Notes: generated by a model not told the origin, from the sequence alone. 64,000 nucleotides of DNA from Pelagibacterium halotolerans B2 (GCF_000230555.1 NC_016078.1:372001-436000), one strand, 5' to 3'. Positions 8,962 through 18,552 are shown, numbered from the stretch's first letter. Translations and numbers: made by a program.

Positions 8962-9597
8962 ATGAATTCGGAAATTTCCTATCGGCCATTTCTCAATCGC
9001 GACCGATTGGTCCACATCGTCGACAGCGATCAGCCTACATGCGACGGGCTTGATGTGCTGTTTCGGCTCGAAGGGTTCCAGACGGCCATTTCGCGCAACA
9101 GCGACGATTTCATCGCCCGCTTCGGCCAGCGGCGGCCCGATGTGGTAATCCTCAATTTCGATCTCGAAGGTGAGGATATGCTGCCCGCGCTAAGGCGCAT
9201 CAAGGATATGCGGTCCGGCATTCCGGTGTTCATGCTGGCGGATCGCCCGCTTGTCGATGGAACTGTCGAGGCCATGCGCTCGGGAGCGAGCGACGTCTTT
9301 GTTAAGCCGGTGGATTCCGAGCGGTTCGTACGCGCCGTGCGGGAAACCTTAAGGCGGGACGTTCATGTCAAGCCCTCCCACGACGGCCAGCGCGAGGTCG
9401 AAATTCGGGGTTTTGCGCAACTGACGCCGCGTGAGCGCGAGGTCCTGCAACTGGTCACCAACGGACAATCCAACAAGGAGGCAGGCCGCGAACTGGGGAT
9501 TTCTCCACGTACAATCGAGGTGCATCGAGCACGGGTCATGGAAAAGCTCGGCGCTCGCAATACCGCTGACCTGATCCGGATCGTCTTGACGAGCTAG
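8962..9597 (+). CDS. FixJ-like LuxR-type regulator with degenerate receiver
   Basis: This 211-residue protein has a receiver-fold N-terminus (15-128) and a LuxR helix-turn-helix (153-205: LTPREREVLQLVTNGQSNKE, then ISPRTIEVHRARVMEKL). Aligned with FixJ and with the regulator at 4511, the phospho-acceptor aspartate is replaced by N65 (VVILNFDLEG), the second residue of the acidic pair by S22 (D21-S22-D23), and the switch Thr/Ser by A93. Only D21 and K115 of the canonical set remain. It is therefore unlikely to be phosphorylated in the usual way and may act constitutively or respond to another input. The ATG at 8962 follows GGAGAAAGCA. It is preceded by the structured leader at 8675-8880. Confidence 0.88.
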   Translation: MNSEISYRPFLNRDRLVHIVDSDQPTCDGLDVLFRLEGFQTAISRNSDDFIARFGQRRPDVVILNFDLEGEDMLPALRRIKDMRSGIPVFMLADRPLVDGTVEAMRSGASDVFVKPVDSERFVRAVRETLRRDVHVKPSHDGQREVEIRGFAQLTPREREVLQLVTNGQSNKEAGRELGISPRTIEVHRARVMEKLGARNTADLIRIVLTS

Positions 9598-9950
9598 AGT
9601 TCAAATTGGGTCCATTATCGCCCAGCGATGGCGCGCCGAATCCGGTGCGCCGGTCTGGGGAAGACGGTAGGTCAAAGGCGAACATAAAGTGCGATTTTCG
9701 TGAGAAATGGTGCGTCGTCTGGTTTTTGCAAATCACCGACCGATTTCGACAGCACCGTTCAGCCCGCTGTCTGAACGGTTGACAACGCCAAGCCACTGGT
9801 GCCAGATTTTGATAGGCTCGTGCAGCCTGCCGCTCGCACCCTCAAAGGGTTGGTGAATGTACGCAATAGAACCCGTGGTTTGACCTTGGTGGGCAAGCTG
9901 TCGGTAATGCGAGCGCTGACAAATGATCGTGCCCCAGCAAGGATCGGATC
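9598..9950. other. Intergenic region without recognised gene
   Basis: These 353 bases separate the FixJ-like regulator from the glyoxalase-related gene. I see no convincing ORF. The only clear element is an inverted repeat ACCGTTCAG (9754-9762)/CTGAACGGT (9771-9779) with an eight-base loop and no U-tract. A TTGACA hexamer (9779-9784) overlaps its right edge and could be a -35 element, but no good -10 follows at the expected distance. Confidence 0.5.
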
Positions 9951-10646
9951 ATGTTGGATTTCCCAGCACCCAAAACCATGGCCAAATTGCTGCGCAGCGC
10001 TTTGGCCGAACACGGCCACGAGCTTTCTCATGGCCAATGCCTTGAACTCGTGGCACGCCAATTGGGCTATGCCGACTGGAATGTGCTTGCGGCGCGCATG
10101 GAGCCACCGCGAACGGATAAAGATCTCTTCATACCCGAGGGGTGGTTTCCCGGGTCTGTGGATTCGGAGAATTTTTTTCGGCTTGGCGTCGACCCAGATG
10201 TTCCCGGTGTGGTGAGGATCGAAGCACGCGCTGGTGTCAGAATCCCCGGCAATACATTCGCGACGTTAATGCAATCCATTTCTGCACGAGCCTACCGAAG
10301 CAAACGGCTGCGGTTCACTGCCGAATTGAAATCACGCAATGCCGGTTCGGGGGCAATATGGATGCGCATCGATCCGGGCGGTGGCGGGCGTCATCTCCGG
10401 TTTGATAACATGATGAAGCGCTCCGGTGATGGTGCCCTGAAAGGAGATGCAGATTGGACCGAGCGTAGCATAGTGCTCGACGTGCCCTACACTGCGGCCA
10501 GCATCCATTTCGGCTGCCTGCTGCACGAAAAAGGAGCTGTCTGGGCGCGAAATTTCCACTTTGAAACCGTCGACGACGATGTCCCCATATCGCAAGATGG
10601 CCCGTTTCCGCCCCGCCCGACCAATCTGGGCTTCGATATTAACTGA
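9951..10646 (+). CDS. Glyoxalase-related N-terminal domain fused to an unrecognised beta-rich domain
   Basis: This 231-residue protein begins with a short helical module at about 1-50 (TMAKLLRSALAEHGHELSHG, then LVARQLGYADWNVLAAR). That module occurs in so-called glyoxalase superfamily proteins and in some toxin- or stress-associated proteins. Residues 55-231 are a beta-rich domain with regularly spaced aromatic and acidic residues (IWMRIDPGGGGRHLRFDNM; ASIHFGCLLHEKGAVWARNF). Its pattern resembles small jelly-roll or carbohydrate-binding folds, but I cannot assign a family. There are no signal peptide or membrane segments. It is a single gene convergent with hemA. Function unknown. Confidence 0.7.
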   Translation: MLDFPAPKTMAKLLRSALAEHGHELSHGQCLELVARQLGYADWNVLAARMEPPRTDKDLFIPEGWFPGSVDSENFFRLGVDPDVPGVVRIEARAGVRIPGNTFATLMQSISARAYRSKRLRFTAELKSRNAGSGAIWMRIDPGGGGRHLRFDNMMKRSGDGALKGDADWTERSIVLDVPYTAASIHFGCLLHEKGAVWARNFHFETVDDDVPISQDGPFPPRPTNLGFDIN

Positions 10647-10712
10647 TGGGTTCGCAATCCATCCGGCGTCCTCTGGGTCCGACCAATTTCGGTTTCAATC
10701 CGCGTTAGCAAC

Positions 10713-10742
10713 AAAAAACGGGGCGTGCCTGAACACGCCCCG
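10713..10742 (-). terminator. Rho-independent terminator of hemA
   Basis: On the minus strand, a 9-bp GC stem (10734-10742 with 10719-10727, arms CGGGGCGTG/CACGCCCCG) is followed by six U residues (A-run 10713-10718 on the plus strand). It lies about 50 bases beyond the hemA stop. The plus-strand side lacks a T-run, so it serves hemA. Confidence 0.85.
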
Positions 10743-10793
10743 TCCGTCTCGAAATAGCGTTCGCGGACCAGTGCCCACAAGCGTCGGCTATAC

Positions 10794-12074
10794 CTATCCG
10801 CCAACTGTCGGCAGCGTCAGGTCACCCGCCACGAGCTTGTTTTCCATCAGCTTGGACATGTCGAAATCGCGCTGCAATTCCAGCGCCTGCCACACCGAGA
10901 TCAGCGCATCGCAGAGTTCGGCGATCATGTCGTCGGTGTGATAGGGCGTTGGCGTGATGCGAAGCCTTTCGGTCCCCTTGGGGACAGTGGGATAGTTGAT
11001 GGGCTGGATATAGATATTGTGCCGGTCCATCAGCATGTCGCTGGCCGCCTTGCACAGGCGCGCGTCACCAACGATCAGTGGGACGATATGTGTGTCGGTC
11101 GGCAGGACGGGCAACCCGGCTTCGGCCAGGACGCGCTTTACCCGACCGGCCTGGCGCTGCTGACCCTCGCGTTCGACATTCGAGACCTTGAGATGCTCGA
11201 TCGAGGTACGGGCAGCCGCGCAAAGCGCCGGCGGCAGGGCAGTGGTGAAGATGAATTCGGGTGCGTAGGAGCGGACCGCGTCGACAATAGCCTTGTTGGC
11301 GGTGATGTACCCGCCCATGACGCCGAACCCCTTGGCGAGCGTTCCTTCGATAATATCGATACGATCCATCAGGTCCTCGCGCTCGCAGATGCCGCCGCCG
11401 CGCGGGCCATACATGCCAACCGCATGAACCTCGTCGATATAGGTCATGGCGTTGAACTCTTCGGCCAGATCGGCAATCGCTTCGATGGGCGCGATATCGC
11501 CATCCATGGAATATACGGATTCGAAAACGATCAGCTTGGGGCGCTGCTTGCCGGCTGTGGCGAGCAGGTCGCGCAGATGGTCCAGATCATTGTGTCGGAA
11601 AATCTTCTTTTCCATGCCCGATTGCCGCACACCCTGAATCATCGAGGCATGATTGAGTTGATCGGACAGGATCAGGCAGTCGGGGATCAGCCGCGCGACG
11701 GTTGAAATCGTCGCCTCGTTGGAGACGAATCCCGAGGTGAAAACCAGCGCGGCTTCCTTGCGGTGCAGATCGGCGAGCGAGCGCTCGAGCTCGACCAGTG
11801 GCCGGTTCGTGCCCGAGATGTTGCGCGTGCCGCCGGCGCCGGCGCCGAGCTTGCCGGCTGTTTCCTGCATTGCGCCGATCACCGCGGGGTGCTGGCCCAT
11901 TCCGAGATAGTCATTGGAACACCAGATGGTGATTTCGCGGGCATTGTCTGCGCTGTCGCGGAAGACGGCGCGGGGGAAATGCCCGGCAATGCGTTCGATG
12001 TCGGCAAAGACGCGATAGCGTTTTTCAACCCGAAGTGCGTCGATCGCATCTTCGAAGATGCCGCGATAGTCCAT
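10794..12074 (-). CDS. hemA: 5-aminolevulinate synthase (C4 pathway)
   Basis: This 426-residue PLP enzyme condenses glycine with succinyl-CoA to 5-aminolevulinate, the first step of haem synthesis in alphaproteobacteria. The catalytic lysine is K248 in [13 protein letters not shown]. Other alpha-oxoamine synthase landmarks are [13 protein letters not shown], the glycine-rich [13 protein letters not shown], and [16 protein letters not shown], where D214 contacts the PLP pyridine nitrogen. The length is normal for bacterial ALAS. The ATG at 12074 follows GGAG. It is monocistronic with its own terminator. No convincing FNR-type box was found upstream. Confidence 0.97.
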   Translation of the reverse strand: MDYRGIFEDAIDALRVEKRYRVFADIERIAGHFPRAVFRDSADNAREITIWCSNDYLGMGQHPAVIGAMQETAGKLGAGAGGTRNISGTNRPLVELERSLADLHRKEAALVFTSGFVSNEATISTVARLIPDCLILSDQLNHASMIQGVRQSGMEKKIFRHNDLDHLRDLLATAGKQRPKLIVFESVYSMDGDIAPIEAIADLAEEFNAMTYIDEVHAVGMYGPRGGGICEREDLMDRIDIIEGTLAKGFGVMGGYITANKAIVDAVRSYAPEFIFTTALPPALCAAARTSIEHLKVSNVEREGQQRQAGRVKRVLAEAGLPVLPTDTHIVPLIVGDARLCKAASDMLMDRHNIYIQPINYPTVPKGTERLRITPTPYHTDDMIAELCDALISVWQALELQRDFDMSKLMENKLVAGDLTLPTVGG

Positions 12075-12497
12075 GAGGCCTACTCCACTGGCGTCACCGG
12101 ACCTGGTGCGGCGGCGCTCTTATACGTACAATCCGGCGCGCCTTGATACGGCGCGTCTTCTCTTTCATGCCCTGCCGGAACGGAGGGCAACATGATCTTT
12201 ATCAAATCGTCGGGCAGGATGTCATTGGCGAATCACACCGCTACCACCGTACAATATACGCCGATTGGACAGGATCGCTGCACTATAGCCCTAATTGTGA
12301 CGGGGTGACGATCCCGTATGGCGCGACCCAATGACGCGAGTTCCCGCTGACGGATGACAAATTCCCTGCAATCATCGAACTGACAAAACGCCCAAATCAG
12401 GGTAAAACCACGACATTTGGAAACCGGCCACAATCACGTTCCTGCCGCAATTGGCCAGCAATGATCGCGGCGACAATCACAAAGCGGTGAGCTTACC
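12075..12497. other. Divergent intergenic region between hemA and an OmpA-like lipoprotein
   Basis: These 423 bases must hold the promoters of both divergent genes, but no strong -35/-10 pair stands out. One short plus-strand frame at 12192-12308 (38 codons) has a good ribosome-binding site and is listed separately. Otherwise nothing is recognised. Confidence 0.5.
12192..12308 (+). CDS. Possible 38-residue small protein
   Basis: An ATG at 12192 is preceded by GGAGGG with five-base spacing and opens a 38-codon frame (MIFIKSSGRMSLANHTATTV...) ending at a TGA. There is no hydrophobic span, signal peptide or known motif. The only support is the ribosome-binding site and the lack of another gene in this region, so it may be spurious. 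Confidence 0.2.
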   Translation: MIFIKSSGRMSLANHTATTVQYTPIGQDRCTIALIVTG

Positions 12498-13160
12498 ATG
12501 AAAAAACAGGCAGTTGCCCTTACAGCCGTAGCAGCGCTTTTGCTCGCCGGTTGTTCCACCAATCCCTATACTGGTGAATCCCAGCTTTCCAACACCGCAG
12601 GCGGTGCCCTGGTGGGTGCCGGCGGCGGCGCCATCGGTGGTGCGCTGATCGGTTCGGCGATGGGCGACGCCCGGGTCGGCGCGCTGATCGGCGCCGGCGT
12701 TGGCGCTCTGGCCGGCGGTGCCATCGGCAATTATATGGACCAGCAGGAAGCTCAGCTTCGCGCCCAGCTTCAGGGCACGGGCGTTTCGGTGACGCGTGTG
12801 GGTGACAACATCATCCTCAACATGCCATCCAACATTACATTCGGCGTCAACCAGTCCGATATCCAGCCCGCCTTCCAGAACACGCTGCGCTCGGTGGCCC
12901 TCGTGCTCCAGGAATACAACCAGACCCTGGTTGATATCATCGGCTATACCGACTCTACCGGATCGGCGAGCTACAATCTGACCCTCTCCCAGCAGCGCGC
13001 AACTTCGGTGCAGCGCACGCTCGCCCAGTTCGGGGTCGACCCGCGCCGCTTCTTTGTCGAAGGCCGCGGCATGGCCAATCCCATCGCCGACAACTCGACC
13101 GAAGCCGGCCGCGCGCAGAACCGCCGTGTCGAAATTCGCATCGTGCCCATCCGCAACTAA
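12498..13160 (+). CDS. OmpA-family lipoprotein with glycine-zipper segment
   Basis: This 220-residue outer-membrane lipoprotein has a signal peptide with lipobox LLLAGC (lipidated C19). It is followed by a glycine-zipper region at about 33-75 (GGALVGAGGGAIGGALIGSA and a second GALIGAGVGALAGGAIG) and a C-terminal OmpA/MotB-type peptidoglycan-binding domain at 105-215. The diagnostic motifs are DIIGYTDSTGSASYNLTLSQ, RA.SV and NRRVEIRI. It resembles YfiB/Pal-like proteins that tether the outer membrane to peptidoglycan. It is a single gene ending at a bidirectional terminator shared with the convergent L,D-transpeptidase gene. Confidence 0.92.
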   Translation: MKKQAVALTAVAALLLAGCSTNPYTGESQLSNTAGGALVGAGGGAIGGALIGSAMGDARVGALIGAGVGALAGGAIGNYMDQQEAQLRAQLQGTGVSVTRVGDNIILNMPSNITFGVNQSDIQPAFQNTLRSVALVLQEYNQTLVDIIGYTDSTGSASYNLTLSQQRATSVQRTLAQFGVDPRRFFVEGRGMANPIADNSTEAGRAQNRRVEIRIVPIRN

Positions 13161-13182
13161 CCGTAACGGCACTTCAAATAAG

Positions 13183-13216
13183 AAAGGGCGCTCCGTTTCT
13201 CAGGGGCGCCCTTTTT
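13183..13216. terminator. Bidirectional Rho-independent terminator
   Basis: The stem AAAGGGCGC (13183-13191) pairs with GCGCCCTTT (13206-13214), with TTTTT to 13216 on the plus strand and the AAA side giving U residues on the minus strand. It lies between the convergent ompA-like and L,D-transpeptidase genes. Confidence 0.85.
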
Positions 13217-13230
13217 CGTATGATCAAGCT

Positions 13231-13899
13231 CTAAAGAACGACGATCGTCGAGCCGAACCGCACAGCGTCGGCGAGATGGATGACGTCCTGATGCAGCAGC
13301 CGCACGCATCCTGAGGACACGGCCTGCCCGATGGTCCAGGTCTCGCCGGTGCCATGGATGCGGTAGATCGTGTCGCGATTGCCCTCATGGATATAGAGCG
13401 CGCGTGCGCCCAGCGGATTGTCGAGTCCCGGCGGCTGGCCATTGCGCCATTTTTCGAGTTCCGGTTGGCGATCCACCATTTCCGATGGCGGTGTCCAGAT
13501 CGGCCATTCGCGCGAATAGGCAATGTGCCCGCGGCCCGACCATTCAAATCCGGCCCGGCCCAGGCCTGCACCATAGCGCATGGCGGTGCCGCCGTCTTCG
13601 ACGTGATAGAGATAGAAATTCGGCGTATCGACAATAACCGTCCCGACCTTTTCGGTGGTCGGGTATGGAACACGCTGGCGGTAATATTTCTGGTCGAGAT
13701 AACGCAAATCGACGGCAGGAACGGGAAATTGTTCCTGGGGCCGCGCGGCATACATTGTTACGACCTCGGGCGAGATCGGCGGAGGAAGCTGGATTTGTGT
13801 TGTGGGCCGGGTGGTCGTTGCACAGCCGGCGGCGGTCAATGCCATAAGGCTTGAAGCGCCGGCCATGAAGCCGCGCCGCGTCAGGGTCAGTTCGGACAT
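13231..13899 (-). CDS. L,D-transpeptidase (YkuD domain), exported
   Basis: This 222-residue protein has an N-terminal twin-arginine-like motif (TRRGFMAG) and a lipobox-like ending (LTAAGC, C26), so it is probably an exported lipoprotein. The YkuD catalytic domain spans about 85-222 and includes H182 in IHGTGE and the motif SSGCVRL with nucleophile C198 and R200. These enzymes make 3-3 cross-links in peptidoglycan or attach proteins to it. In Hyphomicrobiales, L,D-transpeptidases are important for polar wall growth, which fits a genome with a PodJ-like protein. It is convergent with the OmpA-like lipoprotein gene. Confidence 0.93.
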   Translation of the reverse strand: MSELTLTRRGFMAGASSLMALTAAGCATTTRPTTQIQLPPPISPEVVTMYAARPQEQFPVPAVDLRYLDQKYYRQRVPYPTTEKVGTVIVDTPNFYLYHVEDGGTAMRYGAGLGRAGFEWSGRGHIAYSREWPIWTPPSEMVDRQPELEKWRNGQPPGLDNPLGARALYIHEGNRDTIYRIHGTGETWTIGQAVSSGCVRLLHQDVIHLADAVRFGSTIVVL

Positions 13900-13967
13900 G
13901 TCAAAATCTCACGGTTTGGCGGCGCGAGGCGCTCGCCAGTCAAATCAGAGCGGAACGTGGTAGGATC

Positions 13968-14315
13968 TCAGGCGCGGGGCGGTGGAATATCGAGCAACGG
14001 AGGAGGTCCGTCATCCACAACAATATCCCTGGGGGTGGGCCAGCATGCCTGTGTATCGGGTTTTGGCGGCTGTTCGACGCGAGCGAGATGAGCGTGAACC
14101 TGACAACCTGGGACCAGGATGCCCAAGCCCATCTGCTTCCAGCAACGGCCGAGCTTTTCGGGCGCTTCGCTCCCGAAAGCAACCTTGGCGGACGCCTCGA
14201 GACAAAAGGAGTCCACGTCAGCCGGCAACGTCTCGGGCGCTCGCGCCGAGGCGAACGAGGCCGAAACCAGCAAGAGCCCGAAGGCGAGCATCAAAATGGG
14301 CAGGTAGCGCGTCAT
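13968..14315 (-). CDS. Small secreted cysteine-containing protein, function unknown
   Basis: The product has 115 residues from the ATG at 14315; a TTG two codons upstream is the alternative. A clear signal peptide (MTRYLPILMLAFGLLLVSAS, cleavage probably after FASA) is followed by a soluble region with four cysteines (FCLEAS, GRCWKQMG, PGCQVHAH, QACWPT). This suggests two disulfides in the periplasm. The end is proline-rich (PPPLLDIPPPRA). No family is recognised. It is divergent from tex. Confidence 0.7.
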   Translation of the reverse strand: MTRYLPILMLAFGLLLVSASFASARAPETLPADVDSFCLEASAKVAFGSEAPEKLGRCWKQMGLGILVPGCQVHAHLARVEQPPKPDTQACWPTPRDIVVDDGPPPLLDIPPPRA

Positions 14316-14529
14316 GGCCAATGGGTTACCGCATCAATAGTGGCGCGAAAAAGGCGCTCACCGGTCACGGAGCAGTGATGGACAGCCGCACGTGCAGCGG
14401 TGTTGCCCGGCGGTCACAAAATCGGTCGTGGCCGTCGCAGCTCAGCCTGTGGACGGGACGATTGAAGCTTTGCGCCCGCCACAATCGCCGCCTAATGTCC
14501 GGCCACCGATTGACCAGTCCCGGATTCCC

Positions 14530-16833
14530 ATGACCGACATCGCAAAAGCCATCGCCGGACTTATCGCAACCGAAATTGCAGCCCGCCCCGAACAGGTGAG
14601 GGCGGCCGTTGACCTGCTTGATAGCGGCGCCACCGTTCCCTTTGTTGCGCGTTACCGCAAGGAAGTCACCGGCGGGCTCGATGATGCGCAGTTGCGCACG
14701 CTGGAAACGCGGCTCGGTTATCTGCGTGAGCTGGAAGCGCGCCGGGCGGCGATCCTTCAGTCCGTCGATTCACAGGGCAAACTCACCAGCGAGCTGGCAG
14801 CCCAGATTGCCCGGGTCATGACCAAATCCGAGCTTGAGGATATCTACCTTCCCTACAAGCCCAAACGGCGCACCAAGGCGGAGATAGCGCGCGAGCGCGG
14901 CCTGGAGCCGCTGGCTGATGCTCTGTTCGAAGACCGTACGCTCGCCCCGCCGGTCGAGGCCGAAAAATACCTCTCGGACGATGTGCCCGATGCCAGAACG
15001 GCACTCGAAGGCGCCCGCGATATTCTCGCCGAACGCTTTGCCGAGAATGCCGAGCTGATAGGCCGGCTACGCGATTATATGGAACGCAAGGCCGTGCTGC
15101 GGGCCAGGGTCATCGATGGAAAGCAAGAGCAGGGCGCCAAATTTTCCGACTATTTCGATCACGCCGAAGCCTGGTCCAAAGTCCCCAGTCACAGGGCCCT
15201 GGCCATGCTGCGCGGGCGCAACGAAGAAGTGCTGGCCGTCGATCTCGAACTCGATGCGGATACCGAAGGAAAATACAGGCCGGCTGAAACCATGGTTGCC
15301 GCCCATTTCGGCATCCGCGCCGATGGCGGACCGGTCGATCAGTGGCTGATGGATGTTGCGCGCTGGAGCTGGCGGGTCAAACTCTGGTTGCACCTGTCGG
15401 TCGACCTGATGGGGCGTTTGCGCGAACGAGCCGAGGACGAGGCCATCTCGGTTTTTGCGCGAAATCTCAAGGACCTTCTGTTGGCCGCACCCGCGGGTAA
15501 TCGTGCCACCATGGGGCTGGATCCCGGTATTCGCACCGGGGTCAAGGTGGCCGTGGTCGATGCCACCGGCAAGGTCCTCGATACCGCGACCATCTATCCG
15601 TTCCAGCCCCGCAACGATGTGCAGGGCAGCTTCGCCGCACTCATGGCCCTGATTGCCCGGCACAAGGTCGACCTGATCGCCATCGGCAACGGCACCGCCA
15701 GCCGAGAGACGGAGCGGCTGGTCACAGACATGCTGTCGATGATCCCGGCGCCCAAGCCCATGAAAGTTGTGGTCAGCGAAGCGGGCGCCTCGGTCTATTC
15801 GGCCTCAGAGACGGCCTCGAATGAGCTGCCCGGGCTCGACGTCTCGCTGCGCGGCGCCGTCTCCATTGCCCGCCGCCTGCAGGATCCATTGGCCGAACTG
15901 GTCAAGATCGAACCCAAATCGATCGGCGTGGGTCAATATCAGCACGATGTCGATCAATACCGGCTCGCCAGGGCGCTGGATGCCGTGGTGGAAGATGCGG
16001 TGAATGCAGTGGGCGTCGACCTTAACACCGCATCGGCGCCACTGTTGGCACGAGTGTCCGGGCTCGGCTCATCCCTTGCTGAAGCCATCGTTGCCCATCG
16101 CGATGCCAACGGAGCGTTTTCAGCGCGCAAGCAATTGCTGTCGGTCGCTCGCCTCGGCCCCAAGGCCTTCGAGCAGGCAGCAGGGTTTTTGCGCATTCGC
16201 GATGGGTCCGAACCGCTCGATGCGTCTTCGGTCCACCCGGAAGCCTATGGTGTAGCCCGAAAGATCGTTGCGGCTTGTGGTCGTGATATCCGCCAATTGA
16301 TGGGCGACAGTACAGTGCTCAAAAAACTCGATCCACACAGCTTTGTCGACGACACATTCGGGCTGCCCACCGTGCGCGATATTCTTGCCGAACTCGAAAA
16401 ACCCGGCCGTGACCCGCGCCCCGAATTCAAGACAGCGACTTTTGCCGAGGGCATCGAAGAAATATCCGATCTCAGACCGGGCATGATGCTCGAAGGGACA
16501 GTGACCAACGTTGCCGCCTTCGGCGCCTTTGTTGATATCGGCGTGCATCAGGACGGCCTCGTCCACGTATCCCAACTCGCCGACCGCTTCATCAAGGATG
16601 CTCACGAGGTCGTCAAGGCTGGCGATGTGGTAAAGGTCAAAGTGCTCGAAGTCGACGCAAAGCGAAAGCGGATCAGCCTCTCCATGCGCCGCGATGCGGC
16701 CCCCGACCGCAATGCCGAGTCACGTCGGCCGGAGCGCAATGCGCCACGACCGAAAAAAAACGCTCAACCCTCGTCACCATCACAAGGCGCCCTCGGCGCA
16801 GCATTGAGCGAGGCGCTGCGCCGGGACAAATAG
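14530..16833 (+). CDS. tex: Tex-family RNA-binding transcription accessory protein
   Basis: The product has 767 residues from the ATG at 14530; a longer frame opens at 14392 but its first 46 codons lack family similarity. Domain order: N-terminal helical Tex domain (1-190), YqgF/RNase H-like domain at about 325-450 ([20 protein letters not shown]), helix-hairpin-helix module at about 490-560 ([20 protein letters not shown]), and a C-terminal S1 RNA-binding domain at 645-715 ([21 protein letters not shown]), followed by a basic tail. Tex binds nucleic acid and is linked to transcription fidelity and stress tolerance. Monocistronic. Confidence 0.95.
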   Translation: MTDIAKAIAGLIATEIAARPEQVRAAVDLLDSGATVPFVARYRKEVTGGLDDAQLRTLETRLGYLRELEARRAAILQSVDSQGKLTSELAAQIARVMTKSELEDIYLPYKPKRRTKAEIARERGLEPLADALFEDRTLAPPVEAEKYLSDDVPDARTALEGARDILAERFAENAELIGRLRDYMERKAVLRARVIDGKQEQGAKFSDYFDHAEAWSKVPSHRALAMLRGRNEEVLAVDLELDADTEGKYRPAETMVAAHFGIRADGGPVDQWLMDVARWSWRVKLWLHLSVDLMGRLRERAEDEAISVFARNLKDLLLAAPAGNRATMGLDPGIRTGVKVAVVDATGKVLDTATIYPFQPRNDVQGSFAALMALIARHKVDLIAIGNGTASRETERLVTDMLSMIPAPKPMKVVVSEAGASVYSASETASNELPGLDVSLRGAVSIARRLQDPLAELVKIEPKSIGVGQYQHDVDQYRLARALDAVVEDAVNAVGVDLNTASAPLLARVSGLGSSLAEAIVAHRDANGAFSARKQLLSVARLGPKAFEQAAGFLRIRDGSEPLDASSVHPEAYGVARKIVAACGRDIRQLMGDSTVLKKLDPHSFVDDTFGLPTVRDILAELEKPGRDPRPEFKTATFAEGIEEISDLRPGMMLEGTVTNVAAFGAFVDIGVHQDGLVHVSQLADRFIKDAHEVVKAGDVVKVKVLEVDAKRKRISLSMRRDAAPDRNAESRRPERNAPRPKKNAQPSSPSQGALGAALSEALRRDK

Positions 16834-16836
16834 GCC

Positions 16837-17160
16837 TCAGCGGTGATCCTGTGCGATGTGCAGGAGATAGCCCAGCCCGAATCCTACCGCCGCCGCCACG
16901 ACAAGAACGGCGCCGGCGCTGGCCGGTGCTTTGTGCGCAGCACGCGAGAGGACATCGATATCCTTTCGCGCCTGCTTGGTTGCGCGCCGGGCATTCTTGC
17001 GCGCGCCATGGATGAAGTCGCCGGCCTCATCGGCAAGATCGTCGAAATCCAGCCCATGCTCGGCAAGGCTCTTGGAAATAGAGTCGAGCTGGCGCCGCAA
17101 TTCGCGGATTTGGGATTTGACGGGCTTTTCAAGACCATTGGTCAAGCTGAAATCAGCCAT
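16837..17160 (-). CDS. DUF883/ElaB-YqjD-like membrane-anchored small protein
   Basis: The product has 107 residues from the ATG at 17160, which has GGAGAA upstream; an earlier in-frame ATG at 17193 adds 11 residues without a ribosome-binding site. An amphipathic helical N-terminus rich in Lys/Arg/Glu (LEKPVKSQIRELRRQLDSIS; ARKNARRATKQARKDIDVLS) is followed by a C-terminal hydrophobic helix (AGAVLVVAAAVGFGLGYLL) ending in HIAQDHR. This is the layout of ElaB/YqjD proteins, which anchor ribosomes or act in stress at the inner membrane. The match is by architecture. It is convergent with tex, with a three-base gap. Confidence 0.75.
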   Translation of the reverse strand: MADFSLTNGLEKPVKSQIRELRRQLDSISKSLAEHGLDFDDLADEAGDFIHGARKNARRATKQARKDIDVLSRAAHKAPASAGAVLVVAAAVGFGLGYLLHIAQDHR

Positions 17161-17225
17161 AGCGGTTCTCCATACTGGGGTGTGGAGACTCAAACGATCA
17201 GGATCGGCTCCCGGTTCCGTAGCGC

Positions 17226-17555
17226 CTATTGCGCAGGACCGTTCTCATCGAGGTAGCTTTGATAGGCACCCCGGCACATGAGTTCGGCCAATTCGCCGGC
17301 CGGACCGGAAAATGCGCTGGATGTGCGCTTGCACACTCCTTCATGATCTTCATGAATCAGCGGGTCGATCAGGCCGAAATAGCAGGTGATCTTGAAGCGC
17401 TCCTTGAAGCTATCGCTGATTTCAGGCCGGATCGCGCTCTCGATATAAGCGTCGCACCGATTGATCGCCTCTATGTTGGAGAACCCCTGTGACAGCGCAG
17501 GGCTGGCGAAAGCCGACCCCAAAACACCAATCACCATGGCAACCGGAACGCGCAT
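17226..17555 (-). CDS. Small exported protein of unknown function
   Basis: The product has 109 residues from the ATG at 17555; a longer frame upstream lacks a start with a ribosome-binding site. The signal peptide (MRVPVAMVIGVLGSAFASPA, cleavage near LSQ) is followed by a helical soluble domain with four cysteines (NRCDAYI, ITCYFGL, GVCKRTS, LMCRGAY) and several acidic residues. No family is recognised. It probably resides in the periplasm. Confidence 0.65.
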   Translation of the reverse strand: MRVPVAMVIGVLGSAFASPALSQGFSNIEAINRCDAYIESAIRPEISDSFKERFKITCYFGLIDPLIHEDHEGVCKRTSSAFSGPAGELAELMCRGAYQSYLDENGPAQ

Positions 17556-17690
17556 CACCAAAATCCTGACCACAACATTGGGGCCACTCAACTGTAAATC
17601 GCGGCCCGCCTCAATATCCCTCTCGCCATGGCGCATGCGTGGGCCGAACTTTGTTGCTCAACTGTCGCAGTATCTTCCCGAGCAAGCCGA

Positions 17691-18276
17691 TTACTGAGGT
17701 TCACAACTGCCGGGTAGGATAGATTCCAGTGCGCCTTGGGCAGGACTGAGCTCGCCCTCGGTTATCGCCATGGGCTTGAAAGGTGGGGTTGCCTGAACCC
17801 CTGGTTGAGCGAGCCGGAGGGTGTAGCATCCCGCAAAACGCTCGGTTGTACCATCGGTCATCGTGGCTTCGATCGCCGCAGGAATAGTATAATAAATCGT
17901 CCCGGCCGCCCCTTCTGACACTTCGGGCCCAACGATCAATTGAACGGACTCCGTACTTTCATACCCTGCGGCAAAGGCCTCGAAATCAGCCTGCTGATCC
18001 ATGCCGTCCTCATGTTCGAAATAGGACCAGGCACGTAGATATTCCGAGCGGCTGATGGCGTTGTGGAGCGATTCAATGACCGCCGCGGCTGTCGATCTGT
18101 CGTCGTAATATGGATTGTCGGGCACCGGATCTTCCAGATCGTCCGCTCCAGGGGGTGGCGCCTCTAGCTCGCCGGGAACCACTGTGACTTCGGCGGCCAC
18201 AGGCACCACGACCTGTACGTGCAACGGCGGGCGAAGCCATCAACAGGGCGGCGAAAGCAACGCTGAACTTGTTCAT
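17691..18276 (-). pseudogene. Exported protein of unknown function, frameshifted just after its signal peptide
   Basis: The ATG at 18276 follows a strong AAGGAG and encodes a clear signal peptide (MNKFSVAFAALLMASPAVA). About 17-18 codons in, that frame turns into Arg/Gly/Ser-rich nonsense, while the frame 17691-18224 continues as a normal-looking protein of 177 codons (HVQVVVPVAAEVTVVPGELE, then NPYYDDRSTAAAVIESLHNA). One extra base between about 18220 and 18235 (for example within CCCGCCGTT) explains the break. The mature part looks like a small alpha/beta domain with two cysteines near the end. Function unknown. It may be a sequencing artefact rather than a dead gene. Confidence 0.65.
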
Positions 18277-18359
18277 GCAAACTCTCCTTTTCCCGACAAC
18301 GCGCGGGAACGCGTCAACGTTGCTTCAAGCGGCCATGCCGATAGCGATCGGGAAAGGAA

Positions 18360-18434
<75 letters not shown>

Positions 18435-18552
18435 GCCGGTGCCGGTGGCGGTGGCCATCCGGATGCGGGCCTCTACTGCCACAGGCCATCTGTGGACGCA
18501 AGGGCAAAAAACTGCCACTAGAACACCAACGATATCCGCCAGGGGCCAGTCC

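Noticed and set aside
12143..12334. 63-codon plus-strand frame upstream of the OmpA-like gene
   Set aside because: No ribosome-binding site or motif; a different, shorter frame at 12192 has better start signals but is itself only a weak candidate.
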